A DNA stretch of 64,000 nucleotides from Uranotaenia lowii (taxonomy: Eukaryota; Arthropoda; Insecta; Diptera; Culicidae): positions 181,123,802 through 181,187,801 of the forward strand of contig NC_073693.1 in assembly GCF_029784155.1 (NCBI RefSeq), read 5' to 3'. The position numbers and the translations under genes are program-made. The notes beneath the pieces are model-generated. The model was given only the letters and a program-made list of their open reading frames with translations. It had not been told where the DNA came from and searched no databases. Positions within the stretch are counted from its first letter, which is position 1, and each line of letters starts with the position of its first letter. Shown in pieces: positions 1-11,789 of the stretch.

Positions 1-74
1 ATTCGTTTCCTTTTTCTCCCTCACCCCTTTTTTCAAGTCGACAATTTTTTTTTGAAGATTGAAACATTACGGAA

Positions 75-140
75 GAAGCGAGGAATCGAACTCAGAACTT
101 TTCCGACCTTTCACTTGTTAGCGCCTCTGCTCAATCGTTA
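75..140 (-). repeat. tRNA-like segment (possible SINE head)
   Basis: Read on the minus strand, the segment has a box-A-like TTGAGCAGAGG (124..134) and a box-B-like GAGTTCGATTCC (82..93), spaced as in a tRNA gene. The full cloverleaf does not fold convincingly and no body or tail can be delimited. It could be a SINE remnant, a tRNA pseudogene or chance. Confidence 0.3.
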
Positions 141-1733
141 ATCGAGACAACACAAGAATAGGGGAAAATTTTGCCAATTTAAGCGAACTGGATATCATTT
201 CCCTCGTTCGAAATTGAATGTTCCGGAATGAATAAAAAATGCAGTTTTGATTTTTCGTTAGAGATATATTTGTTAATCATCTACTGTGAAGTAGGTTAAT
301 ACTTTTATTCTGCGCACTTATTTTCACTTTGCTCAAGTTTTTTTTAAGTATGGACACTGGACAGCAAATACCTGGTTAATAGAATCGGACCAGCTGTTTC
401 CAGATGCCAGATGCAGGGACAGTTTAAGCGAAACCGTTCAAGATCCTTTCGCGCCTGTTGTTCCATCATGATGCCGACAATCCAAATTGCTGAAAAGGAT
501 AGATGGATTCAAAATTCAACATTATCAGGCTTTGATATTATTCTAACCAAAATACTTACATTTCTTCGCCCTCGTAGAGCAGCAACGATCCAAAGTAAAC
601 AAATTTCTAGTTTTTTTTTTTTTCTTTTCTTCAAATGACGTTTAACCCACTAGCTATCATTTGCAGGGTTTGGAAGCCCTGAAGCACTGTTACGAACCTA
701 TATACGAATTATTTCCATGCTTGTTCCCACCAGTGCTTATTGGCACTTGATAAAGTCTTGTAGGGCTTACAGGCACTCGAGTGCTTTAATTCTCCCATTA
801 TTCGGCTTATCATAGTGCTTAATGGTTTGTTGGGGTGTTTTTGATGAAATCGGATCTCGTGTGTTGTAACATAAATTACACACTATAATTATATATCATG
901 AACTTTTTTCAAAATTTTGGACGGTTCGAGCAATAAAGTAACGTATTCAACCAAGAAAACACATTTTTTTTGAAAATTTCCTGAGAAATCAAAGGGAAAA
1001 TCTACCGTCCACACTTACCCCATAAAGCGGGGTAAGTGAAGACACCAGCCGTCCATAACGATTTGCGTGATAACTTTTTTCGCTTTGCTTCTATCGAGCT
1101 CATCTCTTCACCTTTTTTAAAAATATGTTCTGCATCACATTGATCGTCAATTTATCAAAATTGCTCTACTGCTGATTTTTTAATGATTTTTTAAAGTTGA
1201 ACTATACGAAAACCCGTCCACACTTACCCCGGTGTACCTTAATTTTTTAAAGTGCAACATCAGGCGTGATGTTTATAAGACGAAATTTTTCGAAGTTCTA
1301 AATGTGGTAAGGATCTATAAATTGGCTCTAAATTTTTTATCGATAACACATGGCAGAAACCTTCAAGCAATATAAGCTCTTATTTTAGATAGGAATACTA
1401 AGAATAGGTTAAAAAATGCATTCAATAAACTTATACGCTGGCTAAACTACATGTCAAAAATAAAAAAAAAACATCGATTTTCCCGAGGAAAGCGAGTAAC
1501 TTTGACTTCGGAGGAAACAGTGATAAAAGTTTCCGTTTTGTCATTTTTATTCCAATTCCACAAAAATGGAAATTTTGACCTAAATTTAATGAACAAAGTA
1601 CAATCTTTCATTTTTCTTGAGGCATGAGTAAACACGTTTTGTAGATTTCGGCAAAGTTGGGGAATAAGTTAAATAGAAACTTCAATATCAAATTCCCGAA
1701 GACTTTTTTTTTAATGATGTCAGAAATAAACTG
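141..1733. other. AT-rich DNA without recognisable gene
   Basis: No convincing coding frame. TCCACACTTACCCC-type motifs recur at about 1008, 1028 (inverted) and 1215, suggesting a degraded short element, but no paired termini could be placed. Confidence 0.4.
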
Positions 1734-2095
1734 CTGGTCAAAAGTTTGGGATCACTTCCTCAAAAACATGAAAATTTTGATCGCTCATATCTCAGCCATC
1801 TTTTTATATATTGGAATTCTTTTGATCATATTCAAGAGATCGTGAGCTAAACCTTCTTTGTATGTATTTAACAAAATGTTAATATTGAATTTATATGACT
1901 AAAATTTAGCTTAAAGTTGGGACATTTTTCAAAAACCAAACTTAAAATTTCAAAATTCGAGTTGCATATGAATTCTTTTTCCGTACTTATTAAAAAAAAC
2001 ATTTGTTTAATTTTGTGCGAAGAATTTGCAATGTTCTTAAAATATATAAAATAGCTACTCAAGTCATCGTCCAAAAGTTTGGGATCACCCCGTAG
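1734..2095 (+). repeat. Paired CAAAAGTTTGGGATCAC repeat
   Basis: The motif CAAAAGTTTGGGATCAC occurs near 1739 and again near 2072 in the same orientation, with a weaker third version near 2110. The phrase resembles ends of Tc1/mariner-like elements, but the copies are direct rather than inverted, so this is at most a remnant. Confidence 0.35.
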
Positions 2096-3827
2096 TATGG
2101 TGTAACGGCCAGAAGTTTAAGATCAGTCTTCTAAAACATGCACTCTTAGTTCGCGTATCTTATAACGCGTATCTCTGTTATCAAACAATGTACTGTTCAT
2201 CTGGTAAGCTGATTTGGAAGCTAATGAGTTGAACCTGTTTTAAGGATATTTATTTGAAAAATTTTTGAAGACTAACTTCTTTAGAACTTTAGCTTGTTTT
2301 GACCATAACTTAGTTGACTCTCAAGTTATTGCAGATTGCAGGTTGCGGCCAACAAAATTGCATTTGTTCATCTGGTGTGAGTGAATTAGCCTTTAATAAT
2401 AATCTTCATATCTAACAAAAAAAAAACTAACATTTTATCACTCTACATTTAGTTCAAATAATGTAATAAATTTGAATTTTAAAATAATGAATACGTTAAA
2501 AACATTAAAACTGATATCCATATTGCATATTAAGCAATAATCTAACATAGAAATCAATAATAGCACTTTTTTGTGGTTTAAGTTCAAATACAGATAAATA
2601 CAGATTTTTTCATGAGGCCGATACAGATTTTTTTAAAAACCATCTGACAACCCTGGTTCTTAGATACAGAGTATATACCCACCTTGCTCTCAACCATGTT
2701 CGGGAATAAGTTGTGTTCGTCGTAGTCGCAAAAAAAAATAGTTCGAACGTGAAGAACAAAATAAATAAATGAAATCGTTTACCACAATGGCGCAATCGGT
2801 AGCGAACATTGTGTTTCGTGCCAATTTTCGATGTATTGTTTTGTCTGCGGAAATAGATGCGTTACACTGTGCTATAGTTAAAATTGTGTTCGGAGTTTTT
2901 AAAGTTTTCACTGTTCGCCCGAGGCCCGAGGCCCGAGGCTGGATGCCCGTTACCCGACGGTATTAATGGCCCAGTAGCGGTAAGGTACAGATTGGGATCA
3001 GAAGAACACTAAAAAGGTTAAACAAAACTATATTTTTTTGCTATTAAGCGCTAAATGATATCTGAACCTGGCCGTAATATCACGCATTTTGTTCACGAAA
3101 GTCTCCATTTTCTTTCAATTTGAGAAAACGTAGATTGTGGCGCCACGTTACGTTAATTTTAAAAATCATGCATAGTTGAAATCTAGATGTCGCGCCACGA
3201 CTCAAAAGAGCCACCAGATTGCGCGGTCAATTTATAATGTGTCTTGACTGATAAGAACAAGAGCTTGGTTGCAAATTTCATTTCGTACGCAAAGAATGAT
3301 TATTCGGCTTTCTTTTTTTAATTATTCGACTTATTTTCCGTCCTGGGATGTTTATTGCTGTATTGTTTGTTTAAAGATTTTTATATATTACTAGTTTGAT
3401 GAGAAATTGTAACGGATCATTTCATTGAAGTTCCTACACAAAACAAAGAAGGATGAGATATCAAATGTTTAAATTCGTGATTACCTTTGTGTAGTTGAAT
3501 GATTCTACAGCTTTGATTAAATACGGTTGTCCTTTCATTGCGAGGAGCTACATAATGTGACAATAAAAGGAATCATTATTAAAGTTTCGAACATTGAAAT
3601 AAGCAGCTTTAGTGTCTGTTAGTAATAAACCAAATATAGTATAAAACTAATATACCTCACTCTTTAAAAAAACAAGGCGACACATCAAGCACGACATCAT
3701 GTGGAGAAAGTTCCAACTATCACGTATAAACTTCGACGATCTGAACTACTTCTGGCGGATATCTGACTTGTAGGTGGTGCTGTTGTCGCTTAGGGCAGTG
3801 ATGGTGGTACCAAAGATAGTAGATATA
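2096..3827. other. AT-rich DNA, no gene seen
   Basis: Nothing coding is supported. A locally GC-rich patch near 2917..2939 holds three tandem GCCCGAG units. The rest is AT-rich with homopolymer runs. Confidence 0.4.
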
Positions 3828-4055
3828 AAGATACCCAGCTCTTTACGTTTTTCATATAAATTCCAACAGACATTCTTTCTACAAACATCAGCACCACCTA
3901 CTGACGGAAAAGGTCAACATTTTTCACAAATTGTGTTTAATCAAAAATAATATATTCCAAGATACCTAGCTCTTGAATTTTTTCATATAAATGCCAACAG
4001 ACAATCATTTAACAAACCTTAACACCATCTACTGACAGAAAAGGTCAACATTTCT
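3828..4055 (+). repeat. Tandem duplication, unit about 131 bp
   Basis: Two diverged copies start at 3828 and 3959 with AAGATACC(C/T)AGCTCTT. Both continue through a CAACAGACA stretch, a CACC(A/T)(C/T)CTACTGAC stretch and AAAAGGTCAACATTT. An inverted CAGTAGGTGGTGCTG match lies near 6768. Confidence 0.6.
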
Positions 4056-4096
4056 CGATAATTGAACTTTCACATGTACCCCTCGTTCCGGGGGGT

Positions 4097-4250
4097 TCAA
4101 ATGCACTCTAATTTGCTTTTGTTCAAATTTGGAATACATCTGCAAAATGCACTCTGACATACTTTCACCAATTTTTAGAGAAAAGCTGACTCAATTTAAT
4201 TGAGAACCTGACTCGTTTTTGTGCATTCAGATTCCTCAATTAAAAATAAT
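4097..4250 (+). repeat. Dispersed direct repeat (partner at 5688..5820)
   Basis: Both regions contain TGCACTCTGA(C/T)AT, then AAAATGCACTCTGACGT/AT, then CTGACTCA with TCAATT and ATTCAGATT. The order of shared blocks is conserved, so these are two copies of one interspersed sequence. Confidence 0.55.
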
Positions 4251-4547
4251 AATCTTCATTTAAAACAGATAACTTATTTGTATTGCATATCTCATTGAGC
4301 CTGATTATTGATTCCAAATTCCACAGAACAGTGCTGAAAATATTGCGATTGAGGGTTTTGATGACTTGGCCAAGTATTTATTTTGATTGGGATCCTGATT
4401 TTTGTTTTATACAGATTATTTTACCAAGGTCTTAATTTAATTTAGTCTAATTCATTCAGATGAAGATACATTTTATCTAGTTTTATTAAGATGTTTAATT
4501 CAAAATCTTAAAATTGCAAAGTTTTCCAATTTAAGTTTAAACAACTA

Positions 4548-4760
4548 GGGTAACAGACTTATTTTGGACCAGAAGACCAATTTTGGACCACCTTGTGTAG
4601 CTCTGTTATAAAACAAATAATCATGAAATTTTTAGCAAATATTGTTGAAGCCCGGGCACTCAATGTAATGCACTAATTTTTTCATTATTGCTTGATCCAT
4701 AAGAGAGCGAATCAAGGTGGTCCATAATAGGTCCCCTGGTCCAATATAAGTCCGTTACCC
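4548..4760. mobile_element. 213-bp TA-type MITE
   Basis: The left end GGGTAACAGACTTATTTTGG is matched by the inverted right end CCAATATAAGTCCGTTACCC, giving terminal inverted repeats of about 24 bp with few mismatches. TA dinucleotides flank both ends (4546..4547 and 4761..4762). There is no coding capacity. TA duplication suggests mobilisation by a Tc1/mariner- or pogo-type transposase. Confidence 0.85.
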
Positions 4761-5187
4761 TAGTAGCCACTTGCAAGCAAGTGATAAATATCATAGTTTA
4801 GAAATTTAAAATTTTTAAAATGATTTCATATCAGGAAATGCTATTTCGTTTTTTTTTTTTCAAAATCCGCCATTTCTTTAACAATAAAACAGAAAGTAGT
4901 GTTTTCTAACTGTCAAATTAGATCTAGAAAAAAAAATTCAATCTTGTCCACGTCACCAGATGGGGGAGGGGGAGGCTCTTAAATCTCATTTTTCTATCCG
5001 CGTGGTATCTGAACGGCCCCCAAGGAGAGCTTTGAATAGCGAATGACGACTCTGATACCGAAAAACCGTTCTAATTCTGGAGAGCCAAGACCACGTAGAG
5101 AAAGACCTCATTGTGTTTGTTGTGCAAATGAACCCTCAAACTGCTAGTTATTTTCGAACGTGTAATATTAATTGTTTTTTTTCCTTA

Positions 5188-5545
5188 GAGCATCAGTACC
5201 GGTAAGTGCTATCCCAGGTGTTAACCCAGGACACATTCTAAGTCTTATTTTAGCTTTAGCAGCTCATTTGCGCACCGATAAGTTCTAAACTTGTTTCCAT
5301 TTTTGCCACTGATGGCGCACCGATAGGTTTTGTTGTTGTTTGTTGCTATTTTCTTTTGTAAATTTTCCCTAGACACTTTAGCACCTGTCAAATCAGGAGC
5401 TGGTCGGTATTCATATTTGACTCCTGGCTCGCTTTTTTAACACCCAGGAGCAAGATAACACCTGGTTTGAAACCTTGCGGTGCGCCGTCGAAGTGTCAAA
5501 ATGGAGTGTTATTATAGCTTTAGCACCTGACCGCTGCTGATACTC
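5188..5545. mobile_element. 358-bp MITE with TTA target duplication
   Basis: The left end GAGCATCAGTACCGGTAAGTG and the inverted right end (reading GAGTATCAGCAGCGG inward) are imperfect terminal repeats. TTA is duplicated at 5185..5187 and 5546..5548. The interior repeats short ACCGATA(A/G)GTTCT and AACACC(C/T)GG motifs, and no protein is encoded. The 3-bp duplication separates it from the TA-type elements nearby. Confidence 0.6.
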
Positions 5546-5565
5546 TTAGCGTGTTTTACTAAATA

Positions 5566-5660
5566 GTTGCATTTCTGCCGCAGCATTTGATGGTGGCGCT
5601 TTTGGATTTTGTCCGTCGATTCCCGCAAGAGTTCCGAATCTTGTAATGGATAATTTTTGG
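5566..5660 (+). repeat. Dispersed direct repeat (partner at 6642..6735)
   Basis: Both copies carry GTTGCATTTCTGCCG, TTTGATGGTGGCGCTT, then (A/C)AAGAGTT(C/G)(C/G)GAATCTT and ATTTTTGG at the same relative positions. This is a second repeat shared between the 4-6 kb and 6-7 kb areas. Confidence 0.6.
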
Positions 5661-7516
5661 TTTAATGATCGTAGCGTGCAGATCAAGATGCACTCTGATA
5701 TGTTTTTAATCAAATGAATACTATTCAAAATGCACTCTGACGTAATTTGATTAAATTTGGCAGAAACAAAAACTGACTCAGTAAAATTGAGCTAACCACA
5801 TTCAGATTTATCAATTTGAAAAAACTCAAACTTAATCAGTGAATATAATAATGAAAACATTAAAAGTTGAATTTCAAGCCAGTCTCAGTGTTTAAAACTT
5901 CTTAAGATTTTTTTTCATTCCCTCAATGTGATAACATTTCCACGGTAAAATCAGGGGAATCGAAATTAAAATATCTAAGGAGGCTTTAAACTTTGAGACG
6001 AGTTCAAAATTCATCTTTCAATTATTTTTACTTACTGGCTAGAGAAGATTTTTCATTTTCACCTGATATGTACCGCGACCCATATTAACTCTGTTAAATT
6101 TGTACATAGCATTTCGAAATGTTGAACTAAAATTAAGAACTAAATTTAGCTAAATGGACTGCAAGGAAATCAGTTAGAAAAAATTCAATACTCAAAGTGC
6201 TGTATAATAGAAACAGCTGGACCAACTTATACAACTATGGCGTTTTAGTTTACCTGAAGTGTCGTGTTTTGAAGAATATTATTTTATAATTAATTTTTCA
6301 AATTTTGAGTGTTCCTCAAAGTGAAACAAGCAGGCTGATAAAATTGTGCAATCTTTTGCAGTCACAAAAAGCGGTTAGCTTGTAGAAAAATTTAAATAGG
6401 TACTGATTTAAAATGAGGCACGAATGTCATAATCCATAGATCTAATTTGTGCAGTTCCATTTTTTTCCATCCACACCCTCATTTCTGATACTGACACTTT
6501 TTGAGTGCAACAATTAGTTATTTTTAATGGGGCTTTTGATTGCTGTGCTTAAAAACTCTTAATTGAGTACATGTGTCCCACCTTGTGATAAAATCTGCTT
6601 TACATGAGTTTTATTTGCTAACAGTGTTCACTGTGTTTTAGTTGCATTTCTGCCGTCATATTTGATGGTGGCGCTTATTTTTTTTGTCTCCCGGTTTTCA
6701 TAAGAGTTGGGAATCTTTATATAAACTATTTTTGGTGGTACTGTCAGTGACTTTAGTAGGAACTTTCGTCAGTAGGTGGTGCTGACATACGTGTCCTTGA
6801 TGAGATGTATGGAGAAGGCTGACAGTGAGGTATTGCTGATCCACTCTTTTTTTCTATTTCTGCGATAGCTGATTTGGGCTACCGTAGGGTACCACTGTAA
6901 AAAAATATTACAGTATTTAAGAAAAAATGAGCATTGTTATTTATTTATCGACTAAAATTCAATCGGATGAACAAGCGGAGAACATTGAAAGATGATTTAA
7001 TAAAAAGTTGTCAAACAAACATGTATACTAAATATTATTATCGGATTATCTATAGATATTGTTTATAAAACAAAAAATTGTGTTTGCCTTGAGCTTGGTC
7101 AATCAGCGGTCAAAATCACGGAAAAATGAATAATAAAAAAAACCTGTTTGCGATGAGTTCAATCAGCGGACAAATTCACGAAAAAAATAAAAACCTGTAG
7201 TTGTTTAAATAACCCAAGCAACCAGAATTCCCTTAAAAATATTCCGTAGAAGCTTAATCAGCTTTCGTTTGTGTCTGAAGAGAATGCTAATCAGCCCAAA
7301 ATTTAAGTTCTTAAAGCTACTTTCAAGTTCGTTTAGGTGGCTGTAGAGAACGCTATTCAGCTTCTAAGAGAATGTCAAGAGACTTCTACGCGCTGAAAAA
7401 AAAACAGATTGACAGATTGCTCTGACAACCACATGTCAGATTGCTAGGTTGCCGGTCTTTCATGGTATATCTCATTGATTTTAATTATATTGTTTTGATT
7501 ACAAAAGCTGCTTACA

Positions 7517-7590
7517 CGCCTAGAGAATTGAACCGCTGCTCTCTAGGTTGCAATGAAACTCACCAGCCTCTCGACCAATCCAGCAATAGT
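7517..7590 (-). repeat. tRNA-like segment with A and B boxes
   Basis: On the minus strand a box-A-like TGGTCGAGAGG (7567..7577) is followed about 32 nt later by a box-B-like GGTTCAATTC (7525..7534). Spacing and sequence fit an internal RNA polymerase III promoter. The stems are not convincing enough for a functional tRNA. It may be the head of a SINE carried inside the CCCAAGCAACCA element. Confidence 0.45.
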
Positions 7591-7845
7591 TAATTGCCAC
7601 TGTAATGATTAGTATTTAAACTTAATGTCATTTGAGATGATTGAGTGGGTTGGTCAATAGAAGGTACCTTATTTCGTTCAAAGGACTTTCAGTACACAAT
7701 ATGAATCATAACAAAAATTCGCATCATCAAAAATTTATTCGAATATCTTAACATTTATAAGAGAAACTCGAAAAAATCTTGAATTCCATTTGTAATTATC
7801 AGTACAGATATAAACAAAACAAATACCATGACAAGAAATTGACAG

Positions 7846-8069
7846 ACATTTTTGACATGTCGCTTAGAATTCCCATAAAGGTTCTTTAAAAAACCTTCAA
7901 GTATCTTAATGGTGCGCTTTAAAATGTTACGCGAACGTTATCGACCTTCTTGAAAAACATTTTTGACATGTCGCTTAGATTTCCCATATAGGTTCTTTAA
8001 AACACCTTCAAGTATCTTAATGGTGCGTTTTGGAATGTTACGCGAATGTTATCGACCTTTTTGAAAGAA
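7846..8069 (+). repeat. 112-bp tandem duplication
   Basis: Two units start at 7846 and 7958 with ACATTTTTGACATGTCGC. Both run through GGTTCTTTAAAA, CCTTCAAGTATCTTAATGG and ATGTTACGCGAA(C/T)GTTATCG. The copies differ at only a few positions, so the duplication is fairly young relative to the element. Confidence 0.75.
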
Positions 8070-8252
8070 GTTCCATTAAAAGCGCTTAGAAGTTCCGTTA
8101 TCGATAGTTTAACCTTTCAAAGGGCGATGGAAGTTCCTGAGTAACTTTTACGCGACAAGAGTCACCTGAAGTTCCCGTAAAACATTTTTTCAGCCAAATG
8201 TGAACTTCGGAGTTCCATCTTTAAGTAAACACGCGACTTTTGGTTGCTTGGG

Positions 8253-8957
8253 AAGTTATTAGAGTTCGACGACACGGTAGCGATCATTCATTGAATGTTG
8301 GATTTCGTGCTATGTTTTGCAGTCGGAGTTATCCGTATAAAGTTTAACTGAAAAGCGGTTAGCGTGTAGAAAACCGTCAGATTTTATACTGATTTGACAG
8401 ATCGCACAAATTTCGCAGTTATGAGTGCGCAGTCCAATTTTTTGCGATGCGAATGGTATTATTTCCTATAATAAATTATTCACCGTACACAACTCCTTTT
8501 TTTAACTTCTCATATACGATTTGTTACATTTTAACGACAACATAATTGAATTCGACCAGCATATAAAGTATCAAAGACGCATTTATCGCATCAAAAATCT
8601 TCGTCATGCCAATTTCGTTAATTCTCAGGCTATGGAAAAATGTGTTTTCAATAATGTAGATTGTTTTTTTTGTCTGGGATTTTAACGCTCGTAATTAATT
8701 CAATCTCAATGAATACTAAGAATAATAATATTTCATTCCGATGACTTCATGTTTTGTCCTCTCTTGCAAAATAATGATTTGAAGATTGATTCAAGAATTT
8801 ACTTCTTAACTATTCAATGAAATTAGTGAGTAAGAGTGATTTTTTAAACTGTGTTTACTGCTCCGGCTAGCCTACCGCACGGAAGGCTACCGTCGCGCGA
8901 TTAGAAATTTTCCCAGTAACCGCAATATATTGGTTTTAATATATTTGAATAAACCTA
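8253..8957. other. AT-rich DNA without gene
   Basis: No coding frame is supported. AAAAGCGGTTAGC with TGTAGAAAA near 8352 repeats a block near 6368, so part of this stretch is another dispersed repeat. Confidence 0.4.
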
Positions 8958-9643
8958 CACCGAAAAAACTTTTCACATGAGCGCTACGTGAAAATGTACA
9001 TAGATTTTTGCCACCATGAAAATCACGTGAAACCTACGTGAATTTCAGGTAGCAAACAGAAGTCGTTCACGTAATTTTCATATGAGTTGTAGGTGAAGCG
9101 TACGTGAAAATAATGTAGATCGGAAGTGAATAAGGATTCGATCTACTGCATACTTTTCACGTAGATTTAATTAAAATATGAACGTTTTGTGTTGTATTTC
9201 ACATCAATGCAATAAAAAATAATTAATTCGGAGAAAAGATTTTATTAAGCTGAATTAATAACACATCACAATATTTATTTAGTTACACTTAACTATTTAC
9301 AATTTTAATGCACTTTATATTTCACTACTCACTTCACACGTCTTCGAAAATTGTATTCAATTTGGCTCCATATAGCGGTTGGCTGATCGTCCCAGCTGCT
9401 CCAATTCCGCATCCTGTTGAAATGGCAAAATATGTAAATAACAGTCAAACAGTGATATTTTTACTATACTTACGAAATTACAGCTTCTCCATCAATAAAA
9501 AAAAAAATTTCTTTTGGCAGCCGATAGAACTTGGATTCACGCGCGCCATATTGGTTACTTTTTTTCTTTCACAAAGATTTCACGTAATTGAGCCATTCAG
9601 AGCTACGTGAACATCACATAAAATTCAACAAACCCGTTTGTGA
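8958..9643 (-). mobile_element. Inverted partial copy of family B element (palindrome left arm)
   Basis: This 686-bp arm is a near-exact inverted copy of 9848..10546. It starts CACCGAAAAAACTTTTCAC, the mirror of the right terminus, and contains the same intron-bearing mini-gene on the opposite strand. It stops at GTTTGTGA before reaching the other terminus, so it is a truncated second copy fused head-to-head with the complete element. The arms differ by a 14-bp insertion in the right arm near 10425 and a few substitutions. Confidence 0.75.
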
Positions 9644-9651
9644 CGGGTCTA

Positions 9652-10546
9652 CACTCAGCCGAAAAGAAAACATTAAATTCACCTGGATTTTCACGTAGGC
9701 CCTCGCTACGTGAATTTTTGCTTGGTTTACGTGAAGCACCTAGAAGCTAATATGAAATCACTTAATCCTTACGTGAAATTCCTATAGTTGTCATGCTTTC
9801 AAAACAAAGACACGTTCGATTTACGTGAAAATCCAGTGAACCGCCGATCACAAACGGGTTTGTTGAATTTTATGTGATGTTCACGTAGCTCTGAATGGCT
9901 CAATTACGTGAAATCTTTGTGAAAGAAAAAAAGTAACCAATATGGCGCGCGTGAATCCAAGTTCTATCGGCTGCCAAAAGAAATTTTTTTTTTATTGATG
10001 GAGAAGCTGTAATTTCGTAAGTATAGTAAAAATATCACTGTTTGACTGTTATTTACATATTTTGCCATTTCAACAGGATGCGGAATTGGAGCAGCTGGGA
10101 CGATCAGCCAACCGCTATATGGAGCCAAATTGAATACAATTTTCGAAGACGTGTGAAGTGAGTAGTGAAATATAAAGTGCATTAAAATTGTAAATAGTTA
10201 AGTGTAACTAAATAAATATTGTGATGTGTTATTAATTCAGCTTAATAAAATCTTTTCTCCGAATTAATTATTTTTTATTGCATTGATGTGAAATACAACA
10301 CAAAACGTTCATATTTTAATTAAATATACGTGAAAAGTATGCAGTAGATCGAATCCTTATTCACTTCCGATCTACATTATTTTCACGTACGCTTCACCTA
10401 CAACTCATATGAAAATTACGTGAATTTTGCTTGCTGTGCGACTTCTGTTTGCTACCTGAAATTCACGTAGGTTTCACGTGATTTTCATGGTGGCAAAAAT
10501 CTATGTACATTTTCACGTAGCGCTCATGTGAAAAGTTTTTTCGGTG
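9652..10546 (+). mobile_element. Family B element (CACGTGAA-rich)
   Basis: It begins CACTCAGCCGAAAAG after TA and ends with the inverse of CACCGAAAAAACTTTTC before CA. TACGTGAA/CACGTGAA motifs recur through both end regions. The centre holds a small intron-containing gene-like unit followed by AATAAA near 10212. It is non-autonomous. The flanking dinucleotides (TA left, CA right) do not match, so the duplication is uncertain. A diverged relative is split across 36579..49965. Confidence 0.6.
9942..10161 (+). pseudogene. Mini-gene in family B element, frame broken by T-run
   Basis: An ATG at 9942 opens exon 1, ending at a GTAAGT donor (10017). A 60-bp intron ends CAACAG at 10076, and exon 2 reads open to TGA at 10159..10161. 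The predicted join follows the residues DGEA in phase 2, exactly as in the relative at 49640..49774. In exon 1 a run of ten T (9984..9993) is one base too long, putting the ATG out of frame with DGEA; the inverted arm has eleven. Sequence supports gene-like structure, but function is unknown and this copy is probably dead. Confidence 0.45.
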
Positions 10547-10714
10547 CAGATACAAACCACATTCGAAGACAGTGTTAAAGTACCCGAATAGAAAAACATT
10601 TTGAAAAGACCGTGAATTTCATTCTCACCCAATCATGAATGTTATGGTAGAAACTATGCGAATCATGGTACATGAAACCTTGAAAAGAATGTCCAATTCA
10701 TATTTTTTTTTACC

Positions 10715-10862
10715 TTTTTTCATGGTAAATTTTGCTGAAACCATAAATTTTACTATCCGAAAATATTTTTTTTTTATTTTTGTTTCGACTATAATCGAAA
10801 CAAAAAAAAAATATTTTCGGATAGTAAAATTTATGGTTTCAGCAAAATTTACCATGAAAAAA
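10715..10862. repeat. 148-bp near-perfect hairpin
   Basis: TTTTTTCATGGTAAATTTTG at the left is exactly inverted at the right end. The arms (about 10715..10773 and 10803..10862) match almost base for base, with a short TTTCGA/TCGAAA inner stem. Because the palindrome is coding-open on both strands, the two strands predict nearly the same peptide. No target duplication was found. Confidence 0.8.
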
Positions 10863-11229
10863 GGGGGTTGTTAAGCAACTTAACAATGAAAAAATCAACT
10901 TTTTCCCATACATTTGAAAACTCAAAAAGATAAAGTTGACGGTTATTACAGCTTCCACTTTTTTCAAAGAAACTGTGAAATTAATTGTTTTCCCTTGAAT
11001 TCCAATGATTCATCGATCGTGAATATCAATGTTATTTCACAATTTATCATAATTCAGAACTGTAAAATTCCATGGTTAGAATTATTGTTTTCAGTTGTTT
11101 TTTCTTTAAAATTCATATTACTTTTTAAATTAAATAACTTGTTTCATTTGTTTGTTTCAATTTTATTCAAACTTTTGGTCTTGTTTTTAAAAATTAGTCA
11201 CTTTCCAGAAGCTATAAGGAAACATTAGT
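10863..11229. other. AT-rich DNA, nothing recognised
   Basis: A 104-codon frame at 10914..11228 is low-complexity Phe/Leu/Ile/Asn, as expected by chance in T-rich DNA. No homologous family or repeat boundary was seen. Confidence 0.35.
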
Positions 11230-11587
11230 GCTGTATTCCAGCAATCCGAATTGCTGGAAATCAGCAATCAAGATTGCTGGAAACCAGCAATTTCTTTCAA
11301 AACATTCGGCTGTATTTGGTAACAAATTTATATTTCAATTCGAAATTAAGTTTTGAATACTGGCTGTACCTATAATGACCAATAAATAAGAGTTATTCCA
11401 TTTTTTTCAATTATGTGGTATTTATTACCAAAATTATACATTTTTTTAATATACCAGCACCGGTTCTGCTCTGGGGTGGAAGCTTTGTGCCAAAGTGTTG
11501 ACCACCTGAAATAAAGTTTTGATTAGTATCTTTCATAAAATATCTACCTATCCAATGAAAACTCACCCTTGACTTGATGTCTGCAGA
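11230..11587 (-). mobile_element. Half copy of family C element
   Basis: It starts with CCAGCAATCC/CCAGCAATCAAG motifs, then matches 27120..27470 through CATTCGGCTGTATTTGGTA, an ACCGG..CTGGGGTGGAAGCTTTGTGCCAA block, CACCTGAAATA and CACCCTTGACTTGATGTCTG. On the minus strand these last blocks are an exon, a GTGAGT..TTTCAG intron and the next exon. The outer half of the element is missing. Confidence 0.7.
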
Positions 11588-11789
11588 CCATGGTTGCTAT
11601 AATATCACGGATAAAAAACTCTATAGGTTGTTATCAAAATTCGTATGGTTGGCTCATCTATATCACATATTTTTGGTTGAACGCACAATATTACACGGAA
11701 AATAAAAAAAAGGTAAAATTTACCTTTTTGCGAGGTGAATTTTTTCCACCCCTCTTTCGAGGTAAATTTTACCTTTTTTCATTTACCTA

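Larger units (their letters stand above)
7213..8252. mobile_element. CCCAAGCAACCA inverted-repeat element
   Basis: The left end CCCAAGCAACCA (7213..7224) is exactly inverted at 8241..8252. AA stands outside both ends, so the duplication may be only 2 bp. The 1.04 kb interior has no long frame, but holds a tRNA-like segment (7517..7590, minus) and a 112-bp tandem duplication (7846..8069). It is a non-autonomous DNA element of unassigned family. Confidence 0.6.

Noticed and set aside
2769..2966. 65-codon frame and its antisense partners
   Set aside because: No domain, no splice context and overlapping frames on both strands; the GC-rich end is the GCCCGAG triplet repeat.
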